DNA of 64,000 nt from Dehalococcoidia bacterium (GCA_022820645.1 JAJEFD010000013.1:1-64000), one strand, 5' to 3'. Shown: positions 33,276-42,817, counted from the first letter of the stretch. Notes: generated by a model from the letters alone, not told the origin. Numbers and translations: made by a program.

Positions 33276-33581
33276 CTACCCCCGCAGCCACGGCACCGGC
33301 AGCACGCGCCCCCAGACGCGCCGCACGCGCATCCTGAAGTACGCGCCCTTCCCGAACACCGTGCCGGTCACGAGGAGCAGCGCCGAGTACGACGGCGTGA
33401 TGAGCGCCACGTACACCACGCGGTAGCCCCACGGCCCGCCCCACAGCGAGCCCTCGACGCCAACGACCTCGTTCAGCAGGACGTGCCCCAGCGATGCCGC
33501 GAGCGCGCCGTTCACCGCGAACACCAGCATCACCACGGGGTAGTGCAGCGCGTCCCAAGCTCGCCGGACTCGAGCGCTCAT
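33276..33581 (-). CDS. Small hypothetical membrane protein
   Basis: A 101-residue protein with two or three hydrophobic segments (about 15-37 and 50-72) and a basic C-terminus rich in Arg. No known family recognised. It begins 22 bases after the dehydrogenase gene and is the last gene of the minus-strand run from 37543. The ribosome site is weak, so the start is uncertain. Confidence 0.6.
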   Translation of the reverse strand: MSARVRRAWDALHYPVVMLVFAVNGALAASLGHVLLNEVVGVEGSLWGGPWGYRVVYVALITPSYSALLLVTGTVFGKGAYFRMRVRRVWGRVLPVPWLRG

Positions 33582-33603
33582 CGAGCGCCCGTGAGAGGAG
33601 ACG

Positions 33604-34503
33604 TCATCCCGCGTCCTGCCGCGCCTCGACGCCTGCCAGCGCCTCCACCGCCTTCACGACGGCCTGCGTGCCCTCGTCGCCGCCGCCCATCGCCTCGACG
33701 GCGGTCAGGTACTGCCGCGCGAGGCCCGTCACCGCGAGCGGCACGTGCTGCTCCTGCGCCGCCTCCAGGATGAGCCGCAGGTCCTTCTGCTGCAGCTTCA
33801 CCATGAAGCCGGGCGCGAAGTCCCGCTGCGCCATCCGGGGGCCGAGGTTGGACAGCTGCCACGAACCCGCCGCGCCGCCTGATACCGCCTCCACCGTCTT
33901 GAGCAGATCCGCGCCCTGCGACGCCGCGAACACGAGCGCCTCCGCCACCGCCGCACACGTTCCCGCCACGAGTATCTGGTTCACCAGCTTCGTCGTCTGA
34001 CCCATGCCGGACGGCCCCATCAGCGTGATGCTCTTGCCCATCGCCTCGAACACGGGCAGGCACCGTTCGAACGTCTCCGGCTCGCCGCCCGCCATGATGG
34101 TGAGCGTTCCCTGCTGCGCGCCCCACGAGCCGCCGCTGACCGGCGCGTCGAGCATCGCGATGCCGCGCTCCGCCAGCCGCCCCGCGAGCGCCCGCGTCTC
34201 GGCAGGCGATATCGTGCTCATGTCGATGAGCACCGAGCCCTCGCGCATCGCTCCCGCGAGTCCGCCCTCGCCCTCCACGACCGCCAGCACGTCCGGCGTG
34301 TCCGGCACCATCGTGATGACCACGGACGCCGCCTGCCCGATCTCCGCGAGCGACCCCGCGACCGCGCAGCCGTCCTCGCGCAGCGCCTCTGCCCGCGATA
34401 GGGTGCGGTTGTAGACGATGACCTCGAACCCCGCCTTCGCGAGGTTGCGCGCCATCGGCGCGCCCATGATGCCCGTCCCGACGACGCCGACGGTCTCAGC
34501 CAT
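33604..34503 (-). CDS. NAD(P)-dependent beta-hydroxyacid dehydrogenase (HIBADH family)
   Basis: A 299-residue protein with the nucleotide-binding start TVGVVGTGIMGAPMARNLA, substrate motif DAPVSGGSWGAQQGTLTIMAGG and catalytic Lys in MGQTTKLVNQIL. The family includes 3-hydroxyisobutyrate and tartronate semialdehyde dehydrogenases. Its ATG overlaps the aldolase stop by one base (TGATG). Together with that aldolase it could act on tartronate semialdehyde-type products, as in glucarate catabolism (inference). Confidence 0.88.
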   Translation of the reverse strand: MAETVGVVGTGIMGAPMARNLAKAGFEVIVYNRTLSRAEALREDGCAVAGSLAEIGQAASVVITMVPDTPDVLAVVEGEGGLAGAMREGSVLIDMSTISPAETRALAGRLAERGIAMLDAPVSGGSWGAQQGTLTIMAGGEPETFERCLPVFEAMGKSITLMGPSGMGQTTKLVNQILVAGTCAAVAEALVFAASQGADLLKTVEAVSGGAAGSWQLSNLGPRMAQRDFAPGFMVKLQQKDLRLILEAAQEQHVPLAVTGLARQYLTAVEAMGGGDEGTQAVVKAVEALAGVEARQDAG

Positions 34504-35270
34504 CACCGGCCCTCCTCGGCGGAGCGAGCGCCGTCCACGTACGCCTTCGCAGCGCCCAGCAGCAGCGCGTTCGCGCCCGTCAGGAAGAGCTGCACGCCCC
34601 GGTCGCGCCAGTAGGCGTAGTCCTCCGGCGTGCGCGCGATGGTGCCCGCCGTCCTGCCTGCCGCGACGATCTTCTCCGTCAGTTGCTCGATCGTCTCCAG
34701 CACGAGCGGGTGCTTCGTCTCGCCCGGAACGCCGAGCGCAACCGAGAGGTCGGACGGGCCCAGGAAGACCGAGTCCACGCCGTCCGTGTTGATGATCTCG
34801 TCCGCATTGTCGATGCCGTCGCGCGTCTCGATCTGGACCATCACGACGGTCGCCTCGTTCGCCATGTCCGTGTAGCCGGGAGTGGTGGCGAAGTCGTTGG
34901 CGCGCACGCCGGCGAGCCCGCGCTTCCCAACCGGCGGGTACTTCACCGAGTCCACGACGTACCTGGCGTCAGCGGCGTTGTTCACCATGGGGATCATCAC
35001 GCCCAGCACGCCCGCATCCAGGTACTTCGCCATCACCTGTTGCGTGTTCTCGCCCACGCGCGCCATCGCCGGAACGCCCTTCGCCTCCGCCGCGCGCACC
35101 ATGTCCACCGCTTCACCCGCCGCGATCGGGTTATGCTCGCCGTCGATCATCACGTAGTCCACGCCCGCGACCGCGAGCAGCTCCACCGTCGTCGGCGACT
35201 CGATGCTGATGAACACGCCCACGAGGGGGTCGCCCGACCGCAGCTTTGCCCTGAATGCGCCATCGATCAT
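34503..35270 (-). CDS. HpcH/HpaI-family class II aldolase
   Basis: A 255-residue TIM barrel: VGVFISIESPTTVELLA, DYVMIDGEHNPIA, the metal site Glu in VMVQIETRDGI and VFLGPSDLSVALG. Members cleave 2-keto-3-deoxy acids to pyruvate or tartronate semialdehyde plus an aldehyde. The ATG at 35270 has AGGAGAG 6 bases upstream and overlaps the preceding stop as ATGA. The following dehydrogenase is also overlapped, so the pair is translationally coupled. Confidence 0.9.
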   Translation of the reverse strand: MIDGAFRAKLRSGDPLVGVFISIESPTTVELLAVAGVDYVMIDGEHNPIAAGEAVDMVRAAEAKGVPAMARVGENTQQVMAKYLDAGVLGVMIPMVNNAADARYVVDSVKYPPVGKRGLAGVRANDFATTPGYTDMANEATVVMVQIETRDGIDNADEIINTDGVDSVFLGPSDLSVALGVPGETKHPLVLETIEQLTEKIVAAGRTAGTIARTPEDYAYWRDRGVQLFLTGANALLLGAAKAYVDGARSAEEGR

Positions 35271-36298
35271 GCTGTCTCTCCTTCTTCGGGCGCGTATGCC
35301 CGTCGTGCTTCCTGCACCTGGCGCACCACGAAGACTGCGCCTCCCGTTGCCACGATGCTCAAGTAGCTGATGCTCCTGTCCACCAGCGCCACCGCCAGCG
35401 CCGCCTCCACCGCCAGTTCCAGCCCCAGCAGGCCCGTCACGCCCGTCTCCACAAGCCCCAGTCCGCCGGGCGTGAGCGGAACGGCGGTGAGCAGGCCGTT
35501 CGCCATCGGCACGAAGAGCACCAGCCCCAGCGCCACCGGCGTCCCGACCGCCATCACGACGCAGAACAGCCGCCCGGCTTCCGAGAGCCACCCCAGCACG
35601 CCGAGCGCGAACACGACGTGCATGCGCCCGAAGCTGTCCATCGTCCCGCTGTGGAAGCGGTGGTACATCTCCCGCAGTTTCTCCGGCAGCCGGGGGGCCA
35701 CCCATCGCCGCGCGAGGACCATCGCCACGAGCCCCGCGCCGACGACCAGGAGCGCTCCCACCGCAACCCCCACGAGGAAGACCGGCGGGACGATCTGCCC
35801 GCCGACGAACAAGGCGCCGACGCCGATCGTGATGAGTACCGCAACGACGACGAGGTCGATGAAGCGGTCCGCCATCACCGTGCCCATGCTGCGCGAGAAG
35901 CTCGTGTTCGTGTCGCTCGCGTACGCGTAGGCGCGGTAGGCGTCGCCCATCCTGAACCAGGTCACCGAGTTCACGAACCACCCCATGAGGATGACCCGGC
36001 CGGCGTAGGCCACGGAGGGCGGAGGCCCGCCGCCATGGCGATGAGCATTGGCTATCAGGGCACGCCACCGTGCGCCTCTGAATATGAACGTGGTGTAGTG
36101 CGAGACGAACGCCAGGACGTACCACCACGGGTTCAGCGTGGTCATGTGCTCCCACGTGTCGCTGAACCCGATGTCGGTCTTGTTCGTGAGCAGCGCGATC
36201 ACCAGGATGAGCGCCACCAGCGGGATGCCGGTCTTCGGCGAGAGGAGCCTGCGCTTCAGTGACTGGTTGTCTTTGAGCGATGCCAGGACGTTTGCCAC
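35267..36298 (-). CDS. Lysylphosphatidylglycerol synthase TM-region (UPF0104) family membrane protein
   Basis: A 343-residue polytopic protein with about seven to eight helices. It has YTTFIFRGARWRAL, WFRMGDAYRAYAYA, MADRFIDLVVVA and the family signature PLTPGGLGLVETG. This flippase-like family occurs in lipid and glycolipid pathways; its substrate here is unknown. GTG start at 36298, 10 bases after rsmG. It has no soluble MprF synthase domain. Confidence 0.85.
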   Translation of the reverse strand: MANVLASLKDNQSLKRRLLSPKTGIPLVALILVIALLTNKTDIGFSDTWEHMTTLNPWWYVLAFVSHYTTFIFRGARWRALIANAHRHGGGPPPSVAYAGRVILMGWFVNSVTWFRMGDAYRAYAYASDTNTSFSRSMGTVMADRFIDLVVVAVLITIGVGALFVGGQIVPPVFLVGVAVGALLVVGAGLVAMVLARRWVAPRLPEKLREMYHRFHSGTMDSFGRMHVVFALGVLGWLSEAGRLFCVVMAVGTPVALGLVLFVPMANGLLTAVPLTPGGLGLVETGVTGLLGLELAVEAALAVALVDRSISYLSIVATGGAVFVVRQVQEARRAYAPEEGETA

Positions 36299-36308
36299 GT
36301 GCTTAAGC

Positions 36309-37049
36309 CTAAATCAGCGGACGCTTGGCCGGTATCCCTGCCTTCCTCGGATATCGGGGCGGCGTGGATTCTACTTTCTCGACCGTGATGACGTAGCGGT
36401 TCTCCAGTCCGGTTTCGACGCCTACCTGCTCGACCCCTGCAACGCGACCGCCAAGCAGCACGGCGGTCTCCGTGTACGCGACAGCCTCCGACGGAGCGTC
36501 AGACCCTCTCTGGCCGAACAGTGCGCCGCCTGTCTTGCAGAAAGGGAGCGTCAGCTCCAGCACGACAGTCCAAGGGCCGAGCGCACGGCAGACCGCAACG
36601 TCGAACGCCTCGCGCAGCGCAGGATCGTGCGCGGCGTCTTCCGCGCGGGCGTGCAGCACGTCCACGTCCAGCCCCAGCTCCGCGCAGACCCGTTCCAGGT
36701 ACGCCGTCTTCTTGCGCGTGGCGTCCATCAGCGTGACACGCAGCGCGGGCTCGGCTATCGCCAGGACGAGACCGGGGAAGCCGCCGCCCGTCCCCACGTC
36801 CACCAGCCGCCCCTCGTGCAGGCCCGCACGTCGGATGAGCGGCAACAGCGTGAGCGAATCGAGCACGTGGCCCCGCAGCACGTCGGCAAGCGCCGCATCC
36901 GACATCAGCGATGCCGACGCGTTGTAAGAGCGCAGCATCTCGACCATCCGGCGGATGCTCTCAAGTTGCGTAAGAGAAAGCGGCGCTCCGGGCGATACGG
37001 TCGCCGCCGCGCCCGCGAGATCGTCCCACTCCAACGGTGCGTAGGACAC
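36309..37049 (-). CDS. rsmG: 16S rRNA (guanine(527)-N(7))-methyltransferase
   Basis: A 246-residue class I methyltransferase. The SAM motif is LVDVGTGGGFPGLVLA, preceded by HVLDSLTLLPL and followed by RKKTAYLERV, all typical of RsmG (GidB). It methylates N7 of G527 in 16S rRNA. The GTG start shares one base with the stop of the BlaI-family gene, so translation is coupled. Normal length for the family. Confidence 0.93.
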   Translation of the reverse strand: MSYAPLEWDDLAGAAATVSPGAPLSLTQLESIRRMVEMLRSYNASASLMSDAALADVLRGHVLDSLTLLPLIRRAGLHEGRLVDVGTGGGFPGLVLAIAEPALRVTLMDATRKKTAYLERVCAELGLDVDVLHARAEDAAHDPALREAFDVAVCRALGPWTVVLELTLPFCKTGGALFGQRGSDAPSEAVAYTETAVLLGGRVAGVEQVGVETGLENRYVITVEKVESTPPRYPRKAGIPAKRPLI

Positions 37050-37543
37050 TAGCTCTTACGCCGCCTTGACAGGATGAAGACCGCGGCGATGGCTGCCGCA
37101 GCCCCGGCGATGAGCAGTGGTCCCTTACGGGACGTGGGAGGGTGGTACATGCGGTATGAGACAGGCAACGGTTGCGGGTCCGCCGGTTTGTCAGACGGCG
37201 GCGAGGCAACACGCGCCGCATCGGCGAGGTGGCTCGCCGCGTCGTCGCCGAACGCTTCGACGTAGCCGCGCACCAGCCCGTCGGCCGCGGCGCGCAGGAA
37301 TTCGTCCCTCCCGTGCGTCGGGCGATAGCGGTAGGCGCGTCCGTCCAGCTCGCGGGTCAGCATCTCTTTCTCGACGAGGCGGTTCAGCACCGTCATGACG
37401 GTCTTGTAGTTCCCGCCGCCGAGCCTGTCCACGGCCTCCTGCACCGAGAGCGAACGTCCCGCCGACCACGCGACGTCCATCAGCCGCGTCTCCAGCGGCC
37501 CCAGCGACGTCACCGGCGTCTTACGCTCCGTCTCTTCCTGCAT
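37049..37543 (-). CDS. BlaI/MecI-family transcriptional repressor with C-terminal membrane anchor
   Basis: A 164-residue protein. Residues about 10-85 form a winged helix of the penicillinase-repressor type (LGPLETRLMDVAWSAGRSLSV, GNYKTVMTVLNRLVEKEML). A flexible linker leads to a single membrane helix near 142-158 and RRRKS. The anchor is unusual for a repressor and may tether it. No BlaR1 sensor protease is nearby. First gene of a six-gene run ending at 33276. Confidence 0.85.
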   Translation of the reverse strand: MQEETERKTPVTSLGPLETRLMDVAWSAGRSLSVQEAVDRLGGGNYKTVMTVLNRLVEKEMLTRELDGRAYRYRPTHGRDEFLRAAADGLVRGYVEAFGDDAASHLADAARVASPPSDKPADPQPLPVSYRMYHPPTSRKGPLLIAGAAAAIAAVFILSRRRKS

Positions 37544-37582
37544 GGCCTCGCGCTCGCACTCTCACGGACGTGTTGCCTACTC

Positions 37583-37611
37583 AACGTAAGAGCACGCTCG
37601 GGGAGTGTCAA
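37583..37611 (-). promoter_or_regulatory. Promoter of the blaI-rsmG operon
   Basis: A perfect TTGACA (37606-37611) and TACGTT (37583-37588) are separated by 17 bases on the minus strand. The -10 lies in TACTCAACGTA, an imperfect palindrome that could be an operator for the encoded repressor (inference). Confidence 0.6.
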
Positions 37612-37747
37612 CCGGGAGCGGTCGCAGGCTTCGGTGATTCCACACAACCTCACGAGGCCCACGCGACGCCCCGCGCTGGCGTAAGATTGAGGGACGCTCG
37701 TGAAAGTTCCGCGGGAGACAGGACCCGCGCACAGGGGGAACGACTCG

Positions 37748-40678
37748 ATGCCACTGCTGTACGAAACCGCCCGCAAGGGCGCGTCCATCGCCGCCTCCGA
37801 GGTCAACGTCATCGCCGACAAGCTGCGTGGCCAGATCGCGGGCGAAGTGCGGATGGACCACTACAACCGCCTCATGTACTCCACCGACGCCTCCATCTTC
37901 CAGATGACGCCCGTGGGCGTCGTCGTGCCGCGCACGGCGGACGACGTGGAGGCCACGATCCGCATCGCCCGCGAGCATGGCGTGCCGGTCACACCGCGCG
38001 GCGGAGGTACGGCGCTGGCAGGGCAGACGACGAACCACACCATCGTCATGGACTTCTCCAAGTACATGCGCAACGTGCTGGAGGTCTCGCCGGAGGAGCG
38101 GTGGGCGCGCGTGCAGCCCGGCATCGTCAATAACCACCTCTCCGCCGCGGTGCGCCAGTACGGCCTCATGTACGGGCCGGACCCGGTCACCAGCGCCCGC
38201 GCCACCGTCGGCGGCGGCATCGGCAACAACTCCTGCGGCCCGCACTCCGTCATCTACGGCAAGACGCTCGACCACATCCTGGAGGTCGACGCCATCCTCT
38301 CGGACGGCAGCCGGGCGCACTTCGCGCCCGTCGTGGGCGAGACGCTGGAGGACAAGCTCTCCCGCAACGACCTCGAGGGCACGATCTACCGCGAGACGCG
38401 CCGTCTCGCCTGGGAGCACTCGGACGAGATAGCGCAGCGCTTCCCCCGCATCCTGCGCCGCGTGATGGGCTACAACCTCGACGACTTCACTGGCGACGGC
38501 CCTATGAACCTCACTCGCGCCGTCGTCGGCTCGGAGGGCACGCTCGTCGCCGTCACGGAGGCGCGCGTCAACCTTGTGCCTCTGCCGCGCTACAAGGGCC
38601 TCGGCGTCGTCCACTTCACCGACCTCATCGAGTGCATGGAGGCGTCCGTCCCGCTCCTCGAGCACAGCCCGTCGGCGGTCGAGCTCGTCGGCCACATGAT
38701 CATCGACAACTGCAAGGTGAACCCCGGTTACCGCAGCCTGCTCGACTACTTCATCGGCGAACCGCGCGAGCTGCTGTTCGTCGAGTTCTACGGCGACTCC
38801 CCAAGGGAGGTGCAGTCGAGGCTCGAGGCGATGAAGGCCGACATGGAGCACCGCCGCCTCGGCTACGCCACCATGATCACGAACGACCCCATCGAGCAGC
38901 AGCGCTGGTACGCGCTCCGCGAGGCGGGGCTGGGGCTCGCGATGGCGCTCAAGGGCGACGCCAAGCCGCTGCCGTACGTCGAGGACACCGCCGTTTCGCC
39001 GGAGCAACTGCCGCAGTACGTGCGCCGCTTCGAAGAGATCATTGCGAAGCACGACACTGAAGCCGCCTACTACGGCCACGCGTCCACCGGCTGCCTGCAC
39101 ATACGCCCCGTCGTCAACCTCAAGCAGCACGAGGGTGTCGAGAAGATGGCCTCCATCGCCGAGGAGATCGCCGACCTCGTCCTGGAGTTCGGCGGCAGCC
39201 TCACCGGCGAGCACGGCGACGGCATCGTGCGCGGCGTCTTCACCGAGAAGATGTTCGGCTCCGAGCTCTACCAGGCGTTCAAGGAGCTGAAGCAGGCGTT
39301 CGACCCCGAGGGCATCATGAACCCGGGCAAGATCATCGAGACGCCCGGCCTGCGCGAGAACCTGCGCATCGGCCCCGGCTACACGGCCATCGACGTCCCC
39401 ACGTACCTCGACTTCAGCGAGGACGGCGGTTTCGGCGCGCACGTCGAGATGTGCAACAGCCAGGGCGCGTGCCGGAAGCTGGACGGCGGCATGTGCCCCT
39501 CCTTCATGGCGACGCGCGAGGAGGAACACTCGACCCGCGCCCGCGCCACGATGCTCCGCATGATCATCAGCGGCAAGCTCCCCGCCGACGAACTCACCGG
39601 CAAGCGCCTCTACGACACGATGGACCTCTGCGTCGAGTGCAAGGCGTGCAAGGCCGAGTGCCCCTCCAACGTCGACATGGCCAAGCTGAAGTCCGAGGTG
39701 CTCAGCAAGTATTACGAGAAACACGGCCTGCCGCTGCGCGCCCGCGCGTTCGGCGAGGTCGCACGCCTCAGCCGCATCGGACAGGCGCTCGCGCCCGTCA
39801 CGAACCTGCTTGGCAGCCTGCCTCCCTCGAAGCTGTTCGCCGAGCGCGTGTTCGGCATCGCCCGCCAGCGCCCGCTGCCGAAGTTCGCGCTGCGCCGCTT
39901 CTCGTCGTGGTTCGCGCGCCGGGACACGCAGGCGCAGAAAGGGACGCGCGGCGACGTCATCTACTTCCACGACACCTTCACCGAGTACATGACGCCGGAG
40001 GTGGGGCGAGCCGCCGTCCGCGTGCTGGAGGCGCTCGGCTACAACGTTCGCCTGGAGACGCAGCGCGGCTGCTGCGGCAGGCCGCTCATCTCCAAGGGGC
40101 AGCTGAAGAAGGCGAAAGGCTGGGCGCAGAAGAACGTGGAGGTGCTCGCGCCCCACGCGCAGCGCGGAACGCTCATCGTCGGTACGGAGCCGTCGTGCCT
40201 GCTCACGCTCCGCGACGAGTACCCTGAGTTGCTGCGCAACGACGCGTCGCGGTCCGTCGCAAGCCAGGCGTTCATGCTGGACGAACTGCTCGTGAAGCTC
40301 GCCGCCGAGGAGCCGGACGCGGTGCGCTCCGCGTTCACCGAGGACAGCAAGGCGCAGGTGCAGGTGCACGGCCACTGCCACCAGAAGGCGCTCGTGGGCG
40401 CTCGCCTGACGCTGGAGGCGCTCCGCATCGCGGGCTACGAGCCGGAGCTGATCGACTCCGCGTGCTGCGGCATGGCGGGCACGTTCGGCTTCGAGAAGGA
40501 GCACTACGAAACGTCGAAGGCGATGGGCTCGCTCAAGCTCTTCCCGGCGATCGAGGCCGAGGAGAAGCGGGGCTGGCCGGTCGCCGTCTCCGGCATCTCG
40601 TGCCGCCAGCAGATCGGGCACTTCACGTCCAAGAAGCCCCGGCACTGGGCGGAGTACCTCGCGGACGCGCTGCGCTAA
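37748..40678 (+). CDS. FAD-linked oxidase fused to Fe-S oxidoreductase (GlcD-GlcF / D-lactate dehydrogenase type)
   Basis: A protein of about 976 residues. The N-terminal half is a PCMH-type FAD domain (TPRGGGTALAGQTTNH, VGGGIGNNSCGPHSVIYGKT) and FAD-oxidase C domain (TGEHGDGIVRG, PEGIMNPGKI). The second half has ferredoxin-type clusters (CVECKACKAECPSNVD) and two CCG domains (RGCCGRPLISKG, SACCGMAGTFGFE). Such fusions oxidise D-2-hydroxyacids such as D-lactate or glycolate at the membrane. The ATG at 37748 has AGGGGG 9 bases upstream; a GTG at 37700 with GAGGGA is an alternative. Its stop overlaps the convergent neighbour's stop by 3 bases (CTAA). Confidence 0.92.
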   Translation: MPLLYETARKGASIAASEVNVIADKLRGQIAGEVRMDHYNRLMYSTDASIFQMTPVGVVVPRTADDVEATIRIAREHGVPVTPRGGGTALAGQTTNHTIVMDFSKYMRNVLEVSPEERWARVQPGIVNNHLSAAVRQYGLMYGPDPVTSARATVGGGIGNNSCGPHSVIYGKTLDHILEVDAILSDGSRAHFAPVVGETLEDKLSRNDLEGTIYRETRRLAWEHSDEIAQRFPRILRRVMGYNLDDFTGDGPMNLTRAVVGSEGTLVAVTEARVNLVPLPRYKGLGVVHFTDLIECMEASVPLLEHSPSAVELVGHMIIDNCKVNPGYRSLLDYFIGEPRELLFVEFYGDSPREVQSRLEAMKADMEHRRLGYATMITNDPIEQQRWYALREAGLGLAMALKGDAKPLPYVEDTAVSPEQLPQYVRRFEEIIAKHDTEAAYYGHASTGCLHIRPVVNLKQHEGVEKMASIAEEIADLVLEFGGSLTGEHGDGIVRGVFTEKMFGSELYQAFKELKQAFDPEGIMNPGKIIETPGLRENLRIGPGYTAIDVPTYLDFSEDGGFGAHVEMCNSQGACRKLDGGMCPSFMATREEEHSTRARATMLRMIISGKLPADELTGKRLYDTMDLCVECKACKAECPSNVDMAKLKSEVLSKYYEKHGLPLRARAFGEVARLSRIGQALAPVTNLLGSLPPSKLFAERVFGIARQRPLPKFALRRFSSWFARRDTQAQKGTRGDVIYFHDTFTEYMTPEVGRAAVRVLEALGYNVRLETQRGCCGRPLISKGQLKKAKGWAQKNVEVLAPHAQRGTLIVGTEPSCLLTLRDEYPELLRNDASRSVASQAFMLDELLVKLAAEEPDAVRSAFTEDSKAQVQVHGHCHQKALVGARLTLEALRIAGYEPELIDSACCGMAGTFGFEKEHYETSKAMGSLKLFPAIEAEEKRGWPVAVSGISCRQQIGHFTSKKPRHWAEYLADALR

Positions 40679-41199
40679 CGACGCCTCCTACGCGGCGTAG
40701 GACGGCCGCCCCGCCGCCGTGGCGGCGCCTGTGATTCCGGTTCCGCCGCAGGCGTGCGTCCGGTGCTGGGTTCCTGACGGGACTCCGCCTCGTCACGTGC
40801 AGGTCCGCGCCCCTGGTGAGCAACGGAGACGGCGCGCAGGAGCGCGTCTGAGACGACCTCCACGTAGCGCTTGTCCCTCGACGCCAGTACGTACACCGGT
40901 CCGCGCTGTGTCGTGATGCGGATGCCGTACCGTGGTTTCTTCCGCGCGAGGTTCAGCGAGCCCGACATCACGGCCACCGCGCCGACCATCAGCGTGATCG
41001 TGTGCTGGAGTATGAGCCCGGCGATCATGATGCCGAAGCCGAGGAACAGCATCCCCATCCCGGGCCAGCGGATGCCTTTGTCCTCGACGCGGTCCACGCT
41101 CCGGATGTTGCGGGGGGCGTAGGCATGCTCGGCGAATACGGCGCGCTGCGCGGAGATCCGGACGCCGTTCGCATCCATGTGAAAGACCTCGGTGGCCAT
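40675..41199 (-). CDS. DUF6232-like membrane protein
   Basis: A 174-residue protein. The first third (TEVFHMDANGVRISAQRAVF, YAPRNIRSVD) leads to two hydrophobic helices (about 47-64 and 68-82), followed by a short beta region RYGIRITTQRGPVYVLAS and a highly basic Pro/Arg-rich tail. This layout resembles the DUF6232 family of unknown function. It starts 4 bases after the citramalate synthase stop and is probably cotranscribed with it. Confidence 0.7.
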   Translation of the reverse strand: MATEVFHMDANGVRISAQRAVFAEHAYAPRNIRSVDRVEDKGIRWPGMGMLFLGFGIMIAGLILQHTITLMVGAVAVMSGSLNLARKKPRYGIRITTQRGPVYVLASRDKRYVEVVSDALLRAVSVAHQGRGPARDEAESRQEPSTGRTPAAEPESQAPPRRRGGRPTPRRRRR

Positions 41200-41203
41200 C
41201 GCT

Positions 41204-42784
41204 CTATCGCTGCAGCAGTGCGTATTCGAGGCTGTCCGACAGCGCCTGCCACGACGCCTCGATGATGTTCGTCGACGCCCCGACCGTCGCCCAGGTCTGC
41301 TCGCCGTCCGTGGACTCGACGAGCACCCGCACGACCGCACCGGTGCCCCCCGGCCCCTGCGAGACGACGCGCACCTTGTAGTCGGTCAGCTCCACGTCTT
41401 TCAGGTGCGGGTAGAAGTCGAGCAGCGCCTTGCGTATCGCCTGGTCGAGCGCGTTCACCGGGCCGTTCCCCTCCGCGACGGTATGCCGCACCTCACCGTT
41501 CACCGAGAGTTTCACCATCGCCTCGCAGAGCGAGTCCTCGCCGGTCCAGTTCCCCGGCCTGCGCCGCTTCTCCATCACCACCATGAAGTCCACGAGGTCG
41601 AACGGCGGCTGGTAACCGGTCTCCGTGCGCTCCACGAGCAGCCGGAACGACCCTTCGGCGCCCTCGTACTGGAAGCCCTCGTTCTCACGCTCCTTCACGA
41701 GTTGCAGCAGCGCGCTCAGCCGCTTGCCGGAGACGTCGGCGCTCAGCCCCGCCTCCTGCAGCTTGACCGCGATGTTGCTCCGCCCCGCGAGCTCAGAGAC
41801 CACGACGTGCTTCGCATTGCCGACGAGCTCCGGCTTGATGTGCTGGTAGCTGTCCTCCACCTTCGTGACGGCGGAGACGTGCAGCCCGCCCTTGTGCGTG
41901 AATGCGCTCTCGCCGACGTACGGCTGGTAGCGGCTGCGCGGCATGTTGGCGAGTTCCGCCGTGAACCGGTGCAGCTCCGTGAGGTGGCTCATCTGCTCCT
42001 CGCTGATCACATCCATGCCCAGCTTCAGCTGGAGGTTCGGGATCACAGAGAGGAGGTTCGCGTTGCCGCACCGCTCGCCGTAGCCGTTGATGGTGCCCTG
42101 CACCTGGGTCGCGCCGGCCTGCACCGCCGCGATGGTGTTGGCGACCGCCACGTCGGCGTCGTTGTGGCAGTGGATGCCGATGCCGCAGTCCACGGCCTTC
42201 GCCACCGCGCTCACGGTCGCGAACACGTCCACGGGCAGCGTGCCGCCGTTCGTGTCGCACAGCACGACGTACTCCGCTCCGGCCTCGGCAGCCGCACGGA
42301 TGCACTGCAGCGAGTACTCCGGGTTCGCCACGTACCCGTCGAAGAAATGCTCCGCGTCGAAGAAGACGCGCTTCCCCTGCTCCCGCAGGTACGCGATGGA
42401 GTCGCGGATCATGGCGAGGTTCTCTTCGAGCGGCACTTCGAGCACGTCGGCGACCTGCATCTCCGACGACTTGCCGACGAGCGTGACCACTTCGGCACCG
42501 CAGTCGAGCAGCGCCTGGATGTTCGCGTCGTCCTCCACCACGGCATTTGCGCGGCGGGTGCTGCCGAACGCGGTGAGCTTGGCGTGGGTGAGATTGAGGC
42601 TCTTCGCCTCCTGGAAGAACTCCTCGTCCTTCGGGTTGGAGCCCGGCCAGCCGCCCTCGATGAAGTGGACGCCGAGCTGGTCCAGCCGCTCGGCGATGCG
42701 CAGCTTGTCGTGCACGGAGAGGCTCACCCCCTCCATCTGCGAACCGTCGCGCAGTGTCGTGTCGTACAGCGTTACGCTCGCCAT
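41204..42784 (-). CDS. cimA: (R)-citramalate synthase
   Basis: A 526-residue LeuA-family enzyme beginning VTLYDTTLRDGSQMEGVSLSV, with HFIEGGWPGSNPKDEEFF (the GGWPGSNPKD motif marks CimA), GIHCHNDADVAVAN and GYGERCGNANL. The C-terminal domain is the allosteric LeuA dimer. It condenses pyruvate with acetyl-CoA to start isoleucine synthesis from 2-oxobutyrate without threonine. AAGGAGAG lies 6 bases before the ATG at 42784. Expression should be controlled by the T-box at 42818-43122. Confidence 0.94.
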   Translation of the reverse strand: MASVTLYDTTLRDGSQMEGVSLSVHDKLRIAERLDQLGVHFIEGGWPGSNPKDEEFFQEAKSLNLTHAKLTAFGSTRRANAVVEDDANIQALLDCGAEVVTLVGKSSEMQVADVLEVPLEENLAMIRDSIAYLREQGKRVFFDAEHFFDGYVANPEYSLQCIRAAAEAGAEYVVLCDTNGGTLPVDVFATVSAVAKAVDCGIGIHCHNDADVAVANTIAAVQAGATQVQGTINGYGERCGNANLLSVIPNLQLKLGMDVISEEQMSHLTELHRFTAELANMPRSRYQPYVGESAFTHKGGLHVSAVTKVEDSYQHIKPELVGNAKHVVVSELAGRSNIAVKLQEAGLSADVSGKRLSALLQLVKERENEGFQYEGAEGSFRLLVERTETGYQPPFDLVDFMVVMEKRRRPGNWTGEDSLCEAMVKLSVNGEVRHTVAEGNGPVNALDQAIRKALLDFYPHLKDVELTDYKVRVVSQGPGGTGAVVRVLVESTDGEQTWATVGASTNIIEASWQALSDSLEYALLQR

Positions 42785-42817
42785 GAGACTCTCCTTCCGC
42801 ACTCTCCAACATCCAAC

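Noticed and set aside
37577-40645. A 1,022-residue open frame antisense to the GlcD-GlcF fusion
   Set aside because: It shows the His/Arg/Val-rich low-complexity pattern of antisense frames in GC-rich genes and overlaps a protein with clear FAD and Fe-S motifs.
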